From Apteryx mantelli (lineage: Eukaryota; Chordata; Aves; Apterygiformes; Apterygidae), in the NCBI RefSeq assembly GCF_036417845.1, contig NW_027118693.1, forward strand, positions 4,040,001 through 4,104,000: a DNA stretch of 64,000 bases, given 5' to 3'. The notes under the pieces were generated by a model that was not told where the DNA came from, ran no database searches, and saw only the letters and a program-made list of their open reading frames with translations. Made by a program: the position numbers and the translations under genes. Below, piece after piece: positions 46,714 through 59,757 of the stretch. Position 1 is the stretch's first letter, and each line of letters starts with the position of its first letter.

Positions 46714-49700
46714 TTGCTCCCTCAGGGCCCATGGGGACTATCCAAGGAAGAGGAGACAGTGAGAAGACAGGAGACAGTTTTGTATGAGCAAAACTTTTGT
46801 GCAGAACCTCCCCCCCCCCCAAGCATACACATTATCTCTCCTCATCTTGCCAGGAGCATCACTGAGCTCCATGGCTTGAGCTCCCCTTTTTGCTGCCTGA
46901 GTTTGCCGTGAGGAGCAGGGGCCTCTTCCCATGGGCTCCAGAGGGGGCAGTCCTGACCCACAGCAGTGGGAACATGGGAGCACAGGTGACTAAACTTTCA
47001 AAGTCACAGTTTTAGTCAGATTTCATCCACTCACAATGCTGAAGGGCTTTCCAGCATCTTCACTCTCCGTTCTAGACAATGTGTGCTCTTCAATAGCTTT
47101 AAGGATTCTCTTGTTTTCTTTTAGATTCCCTTGTCATCCCTGAGGAGGATTCTTGGAGACAGAGATCCTCAGCACTGCAGCTGCACTTCGAGTGAATAGC
47201 TGTGATTCCTGAGAGGCCAAAGGATTCACTCTGTCTTTAGTGCAGAGCGAGGAGAGCTGGCATGTCCATCAGTCTTCTTCCCAGCTGCCCTGTGCTTGCA
47301 CCTCTGAGGCGGAGGACATTTGCACTCATGTTACCATAAAAAGAATTGACACTGCTGAGAGCAGAGGAATCGAGTTTCAAAATGCAGATCACCAAGCCCG
47401 GGAGCCTTTCTCAGAGTATCTGAGGAAGGTCTCAGTACTCCCCTTTTAGCCAGGAAGACATCGGGGTCATGCTAGTTGCCCACATGCAGCATTTTCACAG
47501 CCTTAGCATCTAGGTGGCTTCTGCATGGGGCACCTCGATAACACGCAGATGCAATGGGAGAGCTGTGCCCTTCTGGAGGGCAGCTTGCAGGCCAGCTGGA
47601 CACCCCCGAGAAACAGTCAGACATCCTAAAGATGGGGTGTCCTGAAGAGAGAGTTGGCTCCTTCCCAGCCCCCAAACGGCATTGCCTGGAGCCCCACAGT
47701 TTAGAGGGGCACTTGGGCACTTCAATGCCAAGGACATGTCTGCATGGCAGCACCTGCAGGATTGGTGTCTGAATTGCATCTGAAATGCCCCTGCCCAGAG
47801 AGTCCAAGGGGAAGGACAAGGGCAGCATGGACAGGTGGGGAAACACACAGCAATAGCATGATATTTCTTCTAAAGGAAGAAGGGACATGGAGAGACAGGG
47901 GACACTCAGGAGTTTCTCCTCTCCAGATGTCCATCTGCGAGGAAACAGCCCATGCCCTGGACCCCACAGCCTTGAGGGCTGTGCTGGGAGAGGAGATGAG
48001 ACATTGGAGCTTGTAGTTTCCTCTCACACTTTGAACGAGACTCTTATGCCTGGAGCTGTGCCTGCAGGGAGCTCTTTCTCTGTCCCACATGTCATGTCAG
48101 TGCTTACAGACCCCATCCCACCTGCTGGGTGCTCAGCTCTGCCCTGCAGAAACCTCCCGGGAGCAGGGCACTGCCCAGGGGCACCTCGGTGTTTGCAGGG
48201 GCTAAGGAGCATCTGAGAGAAACCTTGATGAAGCTGTAAAGGTGATGCTGGTTCTGTCTGTAGGCTGAGGGGTGCATGAAGGGATTTCTTGAGTTCCTCC
48301 CAGAACTGTTCCTCTCTCACTGTCACTATTTTGGAATCTCAAGCCCCTGTTTAAACCTGACAGCTCCACTAACATTTCATCCCAACAAAGAGAATAACAC
48401 TGAAAGCAGAGACTCATGACAGCTCCTTCCCTTTCAGGTATCCCTGTCTTGACCTTCCTTTTGGAAAGCCACCTCCAGAAATGTTCTCAGGGTGAGCCAG
48501 AGCTGAGAGCAGCCCTGACCCATGCAGCACCCTCTCAACAGGAGAATGAACATGTCCTGCTGGCAGTCAGTCATCCCACCCAGAGCTTCTCCCCACAGCA
48601 CCCTGGGGATTTCCCTGGGCAGGCTAAGTGCTGACCCTCGCAGGAGGCAGAGTCACTGTCCCGGACACACAGCACTCTGGGATGCAGAGACACTGCTCTG
48701 AGTTACAGCCCTGAGCAGACCTGTGTGCACACCTCTGCTTCACACCCTTGCAGCATCCCTGGGGGAAGGTAGGAGGACGCCGTTTCCCTCTGACAGAGTG
48801 GCTGGGAATCCCTGCTCTAAAGCACCTCCTGCCCCACACAGGAGGGACTGGGATACCCATCCTGACAGACCCTATCAGCCATGGGATGTGCTAGCTTTAG
48901 AGAAAACCTCAGGATGCCTCAGCTGCACTTCCCTGCAGCCAGAGACTTACTGTGTTAGGGGCTGTGAAGATTTCTCCTCCAGTGAGCTCTCAGCCGTCTA
49001 CCCACTCCTGATTGCCTTGAACTTCTGTCTCACTCATCTTGCTCATCTTCTTCATCTCATCTTGGCACTTGCAGGTAGTGCCTGGAGCCCTGCTGCTCTT
49101 TGCGGAAGAGCTGCTCCTGGACAGAGCTGTCTCTCAGCAGTGCTGCCAGGTTGCCAGGAGCTCCCTCTGTCCCAGGAGCCTGGCCCCCCTTGGGAACAGC
49201 AGCCCAGCTGAAGATGTGACTTAATTTGTCCTTTGTACTCCCTCCTCCGGGGAAATATTCACTGAGGTAGACTAAAATAATCTTCTTTTGTCTCTCTCTA
49301 AATGCTGAAGAGAGACCCATTCCAGCATTGCAATTTGTCACATCAGAGGGTGCTTTTCTAAGAGAGGTGGCAATGTCTCACTCTGGAAGCCCCCATTCCC
49401 ATCTCTTAACTAGGCAGGACACCTAGACAGGGACAAGAAGGCAGTTCATTTTCCCATGGTTCAAGTACTCTTCAGATGAGTCAATCCAGGCATCTCATGC
49501 TGGTTTAGAAGCCCCTGGCCTGCAGGGGGATTCAGATCCCTCCCGTGAACTCCACAACTCACAGGACGTGGGATTCCCCTTGCCCAAGCTGAAGTGTGAA
49601 CAACAGAGATGTCTGCACGCGAGCTCCTTGTCTAAGCTCCCATTATTATCAATGGAGATAGAGGGTGGGAGTCAGTTGCTCACACACAAACACCTTGTGC

Positions 49701-52264
49701 TATTTGAAGAGGCAGAGGTGGTCTGAGGCATGTGCCAGTGTCTGCTTGCTCTGATGGAGCAGCTGGGAGACCAGCATCCTTCTAGAGCATCAGGTGGAGG
49801 CCAGCTGGGGAATTTCCTTGGTCATCTGAAATGGCACTAGGTGCCTGCTATGAGGAGAGCTCCACTCACTAGGAAGCTGAGACACATGCAGATCCCTACG
49901 CTGCAGACCACTGATATAATTCAGTTCAGCCACTTGATTTAATGACATAAAAATGGGCCATAGGCAGGGCCATGGCAGGTGCCTGGGGTGTGCAACACAA
50001 CCACATGTCTCCAGGAGATACAGCATGGGACCTACAGGAAAACCACACCCTTTTGGAGAGGTTGCTGGGCAAATGCCCCAGGGCATCTTAGCTTTCCTAC
50101 CTGTGCCCAAAAAGCTAAATCCTACCACTGCCTTCAGGCAAAGTCCATCCAACCTACATCCAAGAGTGCTGCATAAATGGGAGGCACATCACACCAAGGT
50201 CTCCACTGTAAACCTACACTCTTGAACCCTGCTAATTCTCCTCTCCCGAAACGTCTTCTCACCCCCCAGATGATATGAACAGGGACTGTGCTATTGATGT
50301 CCAAGGGTGGCTGGATCACAGGCTCTCCAGGCCCAGGAACTTCTCAAAGCACCTTGTCCTTCCTGGACATTGGCTCACCTCTGTCAAAGGCTCCAAGATG
50401 CTGCAGAGTCAGCTCAGGCAGCAAACTTCTCTCCTCCCATTCCTGCACGGACCAGCTCTGTTTCTCCCTGGCTTAGGGTACTGCAGGGTTTGCTCTTTTA
50501 GTGGGAACCTTGTTTCACCATTACTACCTATGGCTACCTATGCCAGCATGTCTCTGCTCTGAATCAAAGTCTTTGCATACATGAGGTAACAGGTTTCCCC
50601 ATGATAAATCTTGGGGCCTTGAGAAACTTGGAGATTTGGCCAACAAAAGCCTCATAAAGTTGTACAAGGAGAAGTGGCAAGTCCCGTATCGGGGGGCAGA
50701 ACAACCCGCGCATCAGGCTGGGACCTGACCAGCAGAGGAGTGACCCTGAGGAGAAGGGCCTGGATGTTATGAGATATGCCATATGACCCAGTGGTGCGGA
50801 CTCACCACAAATGGGACCAGCTGCATATGGGGCTGCATTAGGAAGAGAGTGGCCACCCACTTTTTCTTTTTTTTTTTTTTTTGGCTTACAGAATAATTGA
50901 TATCAACATTCTCCAATTGATATTGATCTACAGGGTCTCTTAATGAAGTCTGGACATGTAGGAGAAACACTATTCTTCAAGTCAGACATGCATGGACAAT
51001 CTTCCTCCCCAGCTGCCCAACCCCATCTTTTCCCATCAGCCACCTGGCACTTAAATCATTCTTAGCTTTTTCCACTGAAGTCTGCAGCTGAATATCACAA
51101 CTCATAGGCACCAATTCCCACCTGTTTTCCTTAGACAACTAGCTGCAAAGAGACATGGAAGGATTTCTCTTAATGACAATCAAACAAAAGTAGAATGTGA
51201 TACAGCTGAAAAAAATAACAAAAAACACACTCCTCAACTCTATGTTAAGTCCAAGCTTCCTCCCGTGAGGTCTGCTTTCCATAAGGGATAACCTCCCTAG
51301 AAATGCTTTAGACAGAGGGATAGGAAAGGCTAGATGGAAACATAATTAAGCAGTTGGCTAAAAAGACAATTATACAGACTACTGGAAGACAGGGTAAGTT
51401 TTCAACTCCCTGAAGCTCAAAGCACAAATAAGGTAGCTGACAGGTATCTGAATGAACAAATAGTGACAGGTGGAGGAAAACTCTGCCAAGTGAATATGTC
51501 CAAATGGTGTGCTGAAAAGGCTACTTTGGAAAAGTACAAGTTAAGAAGGAGACGTGTAAATTTGTGAAATATTAATGAAATGAAATACACAATAGTACAG
51601 ACCTCTGTAGCAGTGGTAATGCAAGTCCGGGGGAATATTTCTTCTCCTGAGATTCATACCCTTCCTGAAAACTTCTGTTCTGGCATCACAGGAAAACACT
51701 CACATTTTATAGAAAGTATCCAATTATTGCAGCTGATGCAAATGTGCTCTTATGTTTTAAATGTTGAAAAAAGTTCTTTGGCTTTCCAGGCAGAGCTCAG
51801 GTGTCTAAGCACAAGCATGCAGTGGCACTTGGAGAGGCCCCAGTGTATCATGTGAGGTACCTGCCAGGGCCTGGCAGCTCTCACAGGGGACCTGCGGGAG
51901 ACAAGAGCCCCTCGGAGCTGCAGATGGAGGCTGGGCAGAGAGGACCGGGGCACCTGCAATGGCACCAGATGCCTGTGACCCTGTCACTGCGTGACACCCC
52001 AATTCTAAAAGTCACTTTCCTTTTCAAAAAAAAAAACAAAACAGATCGTACAAATTCCCCCCAAAAGACCAGTATATAAAAAGGAAACATAACCCAGAAG
52101 GGCAAAAAGATGTCAAAGTACTGAAAAAGTTGAAAAATACAACAAACAATTTTCTTTGCATGAGATCATGTTCTTAATTTCTTTCTTTTTCCTTTTGTAT
52201 TGACATTTTCTAAAAATGTCTGTTATAATCAGGACTCCACCATTACACAGCTGTTCTGTCTGTC
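46714..52264. other. Long non-coding flank upstream of the family-14-like receptor
   Basis: No domain, RNA gene or clear transposon was found. The untranslated first exon of the receptor should be somewhere here. A T-rich run at 50861-50881 is simple sequence. The minus-strand reading through it ends in a poly(A)-like stretch, so a retrotransposed tail is possible. From about 51000 the DNA becomes AT-rich. Confidence 0.4.
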
Positions 52265-53140
52265 ATTGTGACTGACCAATAACCCCTGCAATGGGAGAAG
52301 GCTCAGAGGGTGAGGTGCCCATGAAGTTCAGCAACAGTGTAGGATGCGGCTCGTTAATCCTTGCTGTTGCGCAGAGAACTGACTTTATCTCAACACAGAG
52401 GGGACCAGAGGGTGACCTTTGTTTTAGGTAAGTAGCCATAGCCATTAATTGGACCAGATGTAACTGTTTCTTCCTGAGCTGATCAAAAGCATGTGAACGT
52501 CTCCCTGAATTAGCCAGACCAGCATGGAGGAAGTGTATACGTGGCTCAGCCCAACATCGAGTATAAAACCTCAACAACTAACAAAGGAATTTCAAAGAGA
52601 GCAACGGGCTTGAGCTGGCTTCAATCCACGTATTCCTTCCCGGCAACTGGGGACACCCAGCGTCGTGACAGTGAGCATATTATAGAGACCAGTAATGGGA
52701 ATCACATTGGTATTGTGATTGAACTGCATGAGTGTACTGTGATTTCAGTATATTGCTGGATCACTCTGCTAAATCAGGAATCCTGTGTAACATCAAATAT
52801 CTTCAAAGGAAACTTTTAGATTAAACATTGCACTCCCCGTGTGGGGGGGATATCTAAAAGAACCTAGTCAGAGAGTAATGGACTCTGACTCTCCTGCAAA
52901 GCCCGGTGCCTCTGCAAATACCCCCTGCCCAGGGCTGTCCACGCCACTCCTAACTCTTTGCACAGAGCAAGTCGCATCCTGGGCTGTCGAGCTTTCTCGA
53001 CTGACAGAGGAAAGCAGGGTGACCAGCTTCAGTGAAACGCTCTCTTTTGGGATGGCCAAATTTGCACAAGTCTCAACAGAACTGTCTTATTGTGATATCT
53101 TAAAGGTGTCCCAATAAATCTAGCCACACTCCCCTTTCAA
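52265..53140 (+). mobile_element. LTR-like element; contains copy 2 of the dispersed repeat
   Basis: A TATA-like GAGTATAAAACCTC at about 52558 and AGATTAAACATTGCAC at about 52819 are in LTR order. The part 52665-52900 matches 42200-42435. A further AATAAA is at about 53114. Boundaries are not fixed, and no retroviral genes are attached. Confidence 0.5.
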
Positions 53141-54974
53141 TCCCTGCATGGTAACTGAAGTGCGACTCCAGTTTAGACGACAACAGCGATGAGACTGATC
53201 TCACCCAGTGCCAGACCCCTTCAGTGCAGAGGCCTCTGTCCAGTCCAGCTGTCCGGACTTCCCTTTCTAGTCAAGGGAGAGAAAGAAGGTGTCTCCCTGA
53301 GAGGTCTTGAGAGACTTCTGGTGACAAGCTAATGCTCCTGAAAGCTTCCCATAGCTCCTAGGTCACATTTCCCAGCACCATATGGGAACCACAGGGCACC
53401 TCGAGAAGCAATAGCCTCTATATGTTGGCAAATGAATGAAGGCCTAAATGCAAACATTTAGATATAAGGTGAAAGCTATTTTAAAGTAACTCCATGCAAG
53501 AACAGAAGAATATCCACACTTCCACAATTTCAATAATTTTTTATCAATCTGAATTACTTTGTTCTTTCTTTTTTAGTGCCAAGCACTATGTGATGCACTG
53601 CAGCAATTACTTGCCCTATGTGAGTATACAGAGGCAGAAAGATAGAGAGACATGGATCTGTATATACAGTTTGTCATCAGAATGCATTTCCTACCAACAC
53701 TCCGAATGGAGAAGATCTGAGGAACTTCTATGTCTATATAGGCATATTTCCCATCTCTTCTTCTGCCTCTTCTTCCCTTACAGAGCTCTCCAGGGGCAGA
53801 TTCATTGAATCACAGCACTTAGGGCTTTTTTACATTCATGTAAAAGACAACATGAGGGCCTCTGTCCTCAAATTCACTGCCATGCCGTCATCATTGTACA
53901 TGTGGTGCTATTCTGACTGCAGCTTTCAAGGTGTCCCTGAAAAGAACAGGATGTAGGAGGAAGAAGTGAGATGGAAGGGTCTAGAAGGGAGTGCTAGAGG
54001 CACCAGACGATTACAGTAGGTCCATGAAAGTGCAAAGAAAGCCTTTACATGTCCTAAACCATAATCGCTTTCATTCTAATGAAGAAGAAAGTTGCAATAT
54101 GTCATTGGCTATGTCCTTCTAAGACAAGACCTCAGGAGGCAATGGTGGCCAGGATTAAAATTCCCATTGGCTTCAGCAGCATGGGGATTTTACTGCAAGC
54201 CTATTCGCAAGAGAGATGTAGTTTGTGGAAAATGAAACTAAGGACAACAGACAATGACATGACTCTAGTGAAAGTCAGCTAGAAGGGATTCCTAGCCATG
54301 TCGGAAGAGCAGAGGAAGAAGTATCTCCCTTTTACACCAGGGCACTCCTCTTAAATGTGTCTTAATTGGAAATGATGGCAAGAAGAAACCTCTCTGCAAA
54401 AAAGAGAGTCCATCTGGCATCAAGAGACACAGATACAAATTTAATTTGTCCAGAGAAAACCCTCTGACTATTTTCTTCTTTCTGATCTCAGGATACCAGA
54501 AAAATAGTCTAACAATCATTGGAAACCATTGCGCACACTGGTAAAAACATGGCTTGCTTTTCTCTTGTGTATTGATTCCTCTCTAGCGTTTGGAAAACAT
54601 GCATAGAAAAGCACTGGATAGAGCTGATAAAGATGAAAACCAAGAAGAACTATTTTCTTTCTTAAAAAAGAGAAATTATTTTGATCAGACAACTGCAAGG
54701 CGTTCAGTTTCAGTCTGTCTTTTTTGACTTGTTCTGATACCAGGAATGAAACACTGCACTCCCCAAATGGCCCCCAGTGTTTCTCATTGGCGGTTGTTAG
54801 TATTTTGTTTACTCTATTTTCTGTATTTTCCTCACACAGAAAGACCCAGAAGCAACTGAAGCACCCAAAGACTATAACGAGGTTGTACTACTTTGCCAGT
54901 GGGAAACTGTGATTGTCTGAACTCCAGTTTTTCAACTCTAGGTTAAAAGCTGTCATTGCATCTTTACATGTCTG
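53141..54974. other. No gene recognised; AT-rich
   Basis: Low-GC DNA with no receptor motifs on either strand that I could find. Confidence 0.4.
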
Positions 54975-55466
54975 TCAATAGACTTCCCTGTCTATAATAG
55001 ACTTACCCTGGCCAAGAAGCACAGAAACAACTCCTCTGCTCTTACGAGGAAATGAAATGTGAGTTCTGGTTAAGTGGCAGTGTGCTGAACAAGTGGTATG
55101 CTGTTCAGTGACTTTCAGCTCTTCATGTTGTATGTATTGAACTACCTCCATGACTCTGGGCTTTGGGTCTATTCCAAAAGCTGTTAAGAAGCAGAATATT
55201 CCTTCACTCCTTCTGATTTTCCAAATATCCTTCAGAAAGGAAACAGAGAGGAAGAACGAGGTCTTTTCCAAAGTATTCATAAATGCACTATATAATATTG
55301 AGTACACCCTCTGTGATGAAAAGAAATGAAAAACGGAGAAGTCAGGTCTGTGATTACTGTGGTGTACTGAACCACAGTTAATGTAAGTCTGTCCTACTTT
55401 TAGAATGACAGTGTGTGAAGCAAAAAAACCCATACCTTTTTCTTTCATGGTAACTCCTTTATACAA
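54975..55466 (-). other. 163-codon open frame, unknown
   Basis: Unusually long for AT-rich DNA and not low-complexity. It begins MYKGVTMKEKG and carries SILYSAFMNTLEK, FLKDIWKIRRSEG and FLTAFGIDPKPRVMEVVQYI. I do not recognise a family. The ATG context is unremarkable and there is no signal peptide or membrane segment. It may be a remnant of a transposon or retrocopy, or a chance frame. Confidence 0.25.
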
Positions 55467-55653
55467 CTAAGGATTGGAGGACATAAAAGCAATAGCACTC
55501 AGAAGTACCATCTTGTCCAGTTGAAATATAGGCTATTCAAGAAGGAAAACACAAGAAAGGTGTATTTGCTAATATTAAATATAATTGACAGGTGCTGGGA
55601 AATGCAAAGAGTAGTGAAAGGAATTTCAATGCCTGCTGAACGTTTTGTCTTTT

Positions 55654-55690
55654 TGCTGTTGCTGTTGTTGTTGTTGTTGTTGTTGTTCTC
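55654..55690 (+). repeat. (TTG)n microsatellite
   Basis: About ten TTG-type units, the first ones interrupted by CTG. Confidence 0.95.
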
Positions 55691-56051
55691 CTTAGTTTCC
55701 ATTCCTTATTTGACTTTCCTGCCTCATGAACTGATATTTAACCAGAGTGCCAAACTCTGCTGATAAGAACTCTGCCCAAATGAGGCAGTTACAGAGTTTA
55801 CATATCTTTGGGTTATATGTCTTGTCCTTCACAGAACTACAGCTATGTGGATAAGCAGGATGTGACACCAGGGACGGAATTACTTCAGAAAAGGGATCTC
55901 TAACAGTAAAGATAGCGCATTCTTTTACAAACAATATATTCCTTCCATAACTGGGTCACACTGACTTCAGCAAGGCTGTTGCAGATGTTTTGTGCTAGAC
56001 AGGCCTGCTTCCACACAGCTGTGCCTAAAAGTTCCTGGGGGAGGATTTGCA

Positions 56052-56710
56052 GAAACATAGAATGGTTGAGGGTGGAAAGAGACCTCTGGAGACTGACCAG
56101 TTCAACCACCCTGCTCAAAGCAGGGTCAGCTAGAGCAGCTTGCTCAGGACCATTCCCAGTTGGGTTTTGAATATCTCCTGAGATGGAGACTCCACAACCT
56201 CTCTGGGCAGCCTGTTCCAGTGTTCAATCACCCTTACTGCAAAAAAGTTTTTTTTTCCTCAAGTTTAAATGGAATTTCTTGTACTTTGGTCTGTGCCTAT
56301 TGCCTCTTTTTCTGCCCCTGGATACCACTGAGAAGAGCCTGGCTCCATCTTCTTTACTGCCCCCCATTAGGTATTTATACACTTTGATGAGATCCCCCCG
56401 GAGCCTTCTGTTCTGCAGGATGAAGAGTCCCAGCTCTCTCAGCCTCTCCTCCTGTGACAGATGCTCCAGTCCCCTCATGATCTTTGTGGCTCTTACCTGG
56501 ACTTGCTCCAGTATGTGCGTGTCTCTCTTACCCTGGGGAGCCCAGGACTGGACACAGCACTCCAGATGCGGTCTCACCAGTGCTGAGTAGAGGGGAAAGA
56601 TCACCTCCTCTGTCCTGCTGGCAGCACTCTTCCTAATGCAGTCCAAGATGCGGTGCTTTGCTTTGCTGCAAGGGCACATTCCTGGCTCCTGTTGAACTTG
56701 TATTGGGTCC
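56052..56710 (-). mobile_element. CR1 LINE fragment (3' end of ORF2 and 3' UTR)
   Basis: The minus-strand frame 56224-56775 shows the end of the CR1 polymerase: [53 protein letters not shown] and ARLFSVV. The 3' UTR follows (CATAGAATGGTTGAGGGTGG on +). Diverged, 5'-truncated and inactive. Confidence 0.92.
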
Positions 56711-57099
56711 AGAATCCACCCCTGGGGTACGTTGCTGGTGCCTGGCCTCCAGCTGCCCTCCATGAGGCTGATCACAACTCTCTGAGCTTGGCAGTTCGGT
56801 GAGAGTGACCATTGTCATGAGCCCTCCCTGAATCCTCCTTCTGCAAGCTTAAGTGTGGGAATGTGAAACAGGCCCTGAGAGTCGAGTGCTGCCTGAGCAC
56901 TGCCGGACTTTTCCCCCCATAGTGACTCAGTTCGATACAAATGAGCATGCAAGAAGCAAGGAAAACATTAGAGTAACGCAATATCACTTGCATATAGATA
57001 GACAGATACAACATCACTTTGTTTTAGAGGCTAGAGATGGTTTTTGAGGCTTCAGTGTAATTAACTACATCTTTGTAGTTACGCCTTCCCCCTCCACCC

Positions 57100-57320
57100 T
57101 GGTAAACTATCTTGCACTGAACTCCAACCTAACCATTTTTGTGAACTTGTTCCCCTCCTCCATTGTAACCCTCCCTCCATTTCCCTTAACCCCAGTCAGC
57201 TGGGCATGTGTCATCCCCACCATCCTGAGGATTCCTTCCACCCTTGGGAGACAAAAGGCTTCCCACCTGCTCCTCTTACTTCTTGGTGGCAACAATTTTC
57301 TATGGCTCCTAGAAAGGCTG
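57100..57320 (+). pseudogene. Olfactory receptor pseudogene fragment (TM5-TM6)
   Basis: One frame reads ALNSNLTIFVNLFPSSIVTL, then PVSWACVIPTILRIPSTLG and RQKA: TM5 and the start of TM6. After a frame change the text continues GFPTCSSYFLVATIFYGS and then a stop (about 57310), the usual KAFSTCSSH...FYGS block. Nothing of TM1-TM4 or TM7 is recognisable. The left side is CR1 and unassigned DNA, and the right side is CR1. It is a short relic of a + strand receptor. Confidence 0.8.
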
Positions 57321-57699
57321 CAGGACCATTCAAGGAGGGATGTGTCCTCCCCATCCCAGGCTGTGAGTCATCAGGTGTTGTGGGGGAGCTGAGCCTCACG
57401 CCTGCATCAGAGGGGACCCCCCCTCTGCCCCTGAGGCCCACCCCCGTAGCATCCCATGAGTAGCTCCGAGGGGTGCTGAGGCCTCCAGCTGCCCTGGAGA
57501 GCCCAGGGTGTGGGGAGAGCCACAGGCTCTCGCACCAGCCCACCGACCCTGCATGATGCCAGGCCAGCACAGTGAAAGGCCCTGGATGTGCCTCAGGACA
57601 TCTGCACAGTGGGACGGCAGACAGTGCAGCATGCAGGGACTTGTGTATTTCTCAAGGTGCTGCTGAAGGCCAGGCTGGAGACCTGTCCCTGGACAAGGT

Positions 57700-58170
57700 G
57701 GCCTGGCACGAGGTGCCTGCCCCAAAGCCTCTTCAGGATCTGCTCTAGAAGAATCCCAAGCAGTACAGTCCTGGAGGGAAGAGGGATCACCTCCCCCAAG
57801 CTCAGGAATGAACTATCCTGACAAACTGAAAATCAAGAAGAAGCATCAGGAGGCCTGCAGGTATGAACCAGGAGCTGCTGACAAAACTCAGACGTAAAAA
57901 GGAAGTCTACAAGAGGTGAAAGCAGATACAAGTGACCTAGGAGGAATAGAGAGACACTGTCCAAGCATGGAGGGATGGGGTCAGGAAAGCCAGAGCCCAC
58001 CTGGAGTTGAATCTGGTGAGGGAAGTGAAGGGCAACAAGGAAGGCTTCTACAGATCCATCAGCAGCAAGAGGAAGGCTAGGGAAAATGTGGCCCTGCTGC
58101 TAATTGGGGTAGGGGCCTTGGTGACAAAGCAGAGGGGAAAGGTGGAGGTATCTCCCTTCTGTGTTGTCCC
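57700..58170 (+). mobile_element. CR1 LINE fragment, + strand (endonuclease-polymerase linker)
   Basis: Follows the middle of CR1 ORF2: RIPSSTVLEGRGI (about 57750), MNQELLTKLRRKKEVYKR (from 57862), then LELNLVREVKGNKEGFYRSI and SSKRKARENV (about 57996-58090). Stops interrupt the frame. It is opposite in orientation to the flanking CR1 copies. Confidence 0.8.
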
Positions 58171-58329
58171 TCTGGCAGATCTCGGGGTAGGTCAAGCCTG
58201 CCTGAGCACCAGGGCCTGTGAATAGGAGGCTTCTGCTGGTTGTCCGAGGAAGGCCTCATCTGCTCCTTCCTGACCAGGCGGTCTAGAGCAGACACCCACA
58301 CAAACATTGCCCATGATCTGCCCATTAAT

Positions 58330-58560
58330 CCTAACCCATCAGGTCTCGACCAGCTTATCCTCCATCCCCAGGCAGAGCTCCATGCCTTCCCGCTGCTCTC
58401 TCACATAAAGGACAACTGCCCCTCCTTGCCATCCCAGCCGGTGCCTCCTAAAGAGCCTCTGTCCATCCCTCCCAGCATTACAGTTGTGTGAGCTGTCCCA
58501 CCACGTCTCCATGATCCCAATGAGATTGCAGCCCTGTAAATGCACACAGATTTCTGACTC
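58330..58560 (-). mobile_element. CR1 LINE fragment (endonuclease domain)
   Basis: The minus strand reads CNLIGIMETWWDSSHNCNA, then QRLFRRHRLGWQGGAVVLYV, the CR1 endonuclease region with its conserved ETWWD. Isolated from other parts of the element. Confidence 0.8.
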
Positions 58561-58895
58561 CTCCTGTTTGTTCCCCCACTTCCTGGCAGGGTCTACCAGC
58601 AGCTCTCAAGTGAACCCCCGCTCCCCTCCCAAAGTGGGCACACAGCACTTAGGTGTTGTCTCTCTCTGCAGGAGTTGAATATCTGTGACACTGTGTTGGG
58701 GCTTTTTCACCAATGGGTCAAGTCCCTCCGTGGTGTCCCTGACCCAGCATGGCTCACCTGTGGGCTGCTGTTCCTCAGGGTGTCCCTGCTCCGGCGCAGG
58801 TTGCCTTTAGACCACAGTATCTCAGAGGTGTACCCTCCGAGAATGGAGCATCTCCTTCCAAGGGCCTCTCGTCCTGCCAAGGGCACCACGGAGAA

Positions 58896-59757
58896 GATTC
58901 ACAGAATCACAGAATCACAGAATCACTGAGGTTGGAAGGGACCTCTGGAGATCATCTAGTCCAACCCCCCTGCTCAAGCAGGGTCACCTAGAGCACATTG
59001 CACAGGATTGCATCCAGGCGGCTTTTGAATATCTCCAGAGAAGGAGACTCCACCACCTCTCGGGGCAACCTGTTCCAGTGCTCTGTCACCCTCACAGTGA
59101 AAAAGTTTTTCCTCATGTTAAGATGGAAGTGTCTGTGTTTCAGTTTGTGCCCATTGCCTCGCGTCCTGTCGCTCGGCACCACTGAAAAGAGTCTGGCCCC
59201 ATCCTCTCGACACCCTCCCTTCAGATACTTATACACATTGATAAGATCTCCTCTCAGCCTTCTCTTCTCCAAGCTAAACAGGCCAAGCTCTCTCAGCCTT
59301 TCCTCATAAGAGAGATGCTCCAGTCCCCTAATCATCTTTGTGGCCCTTCGCTGGACTTGCTCCAGTAGTGCCACATCCCTCTTGTACTGGGGAGCCCAGA
59401 ACTGGACGCAGTACTCCAGATGTGGCCTCACCAGGGCTGAGTAGAGGGGGAGAATCACTTCCCTCGACCTGCTGGCAACACTCTTTCTGATGCAGCCCAG
59501 GATACCATTGGCCTTCTTGGCCACAAGGGCACATTGCTGCCTCATACTTAACTTGGTGTCCACCAGCACTCCCAGGTCCTTCTCAGCAGAGCTGCTTTCC
59601 AGCAGGTCAGCCCCCAACCTGTACTGCTGCATGGGGTTATTCCTCCCTAGGTGCAGGACCCTGCACTTCCCTTTGTTGAATTTCATGAGGTTCCTCTCTG
59701 CCCACCTCTCCAGCCTGTCCAAGTCTCTTTGAATGGCAGCACAGCCCTCTGGCTCCA
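58896..59757 (-). mobile_element. CR1 LINE, 3' part with complete 3' tail
   Basis: A 256-codon open frame (58988-59758) spans the carboxy-terminal polymerase of ORF2: [73 protein letters not shown]. On the + strand the 3' tail is GATTCACAGAATCACAGAAT at 58898, the tandem 8-bp repeat that ends CR1 elements. The open frame suggests this copy is younger than its neighbours. It is 5'-truncated and so immobile. Confidence 0.95.
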
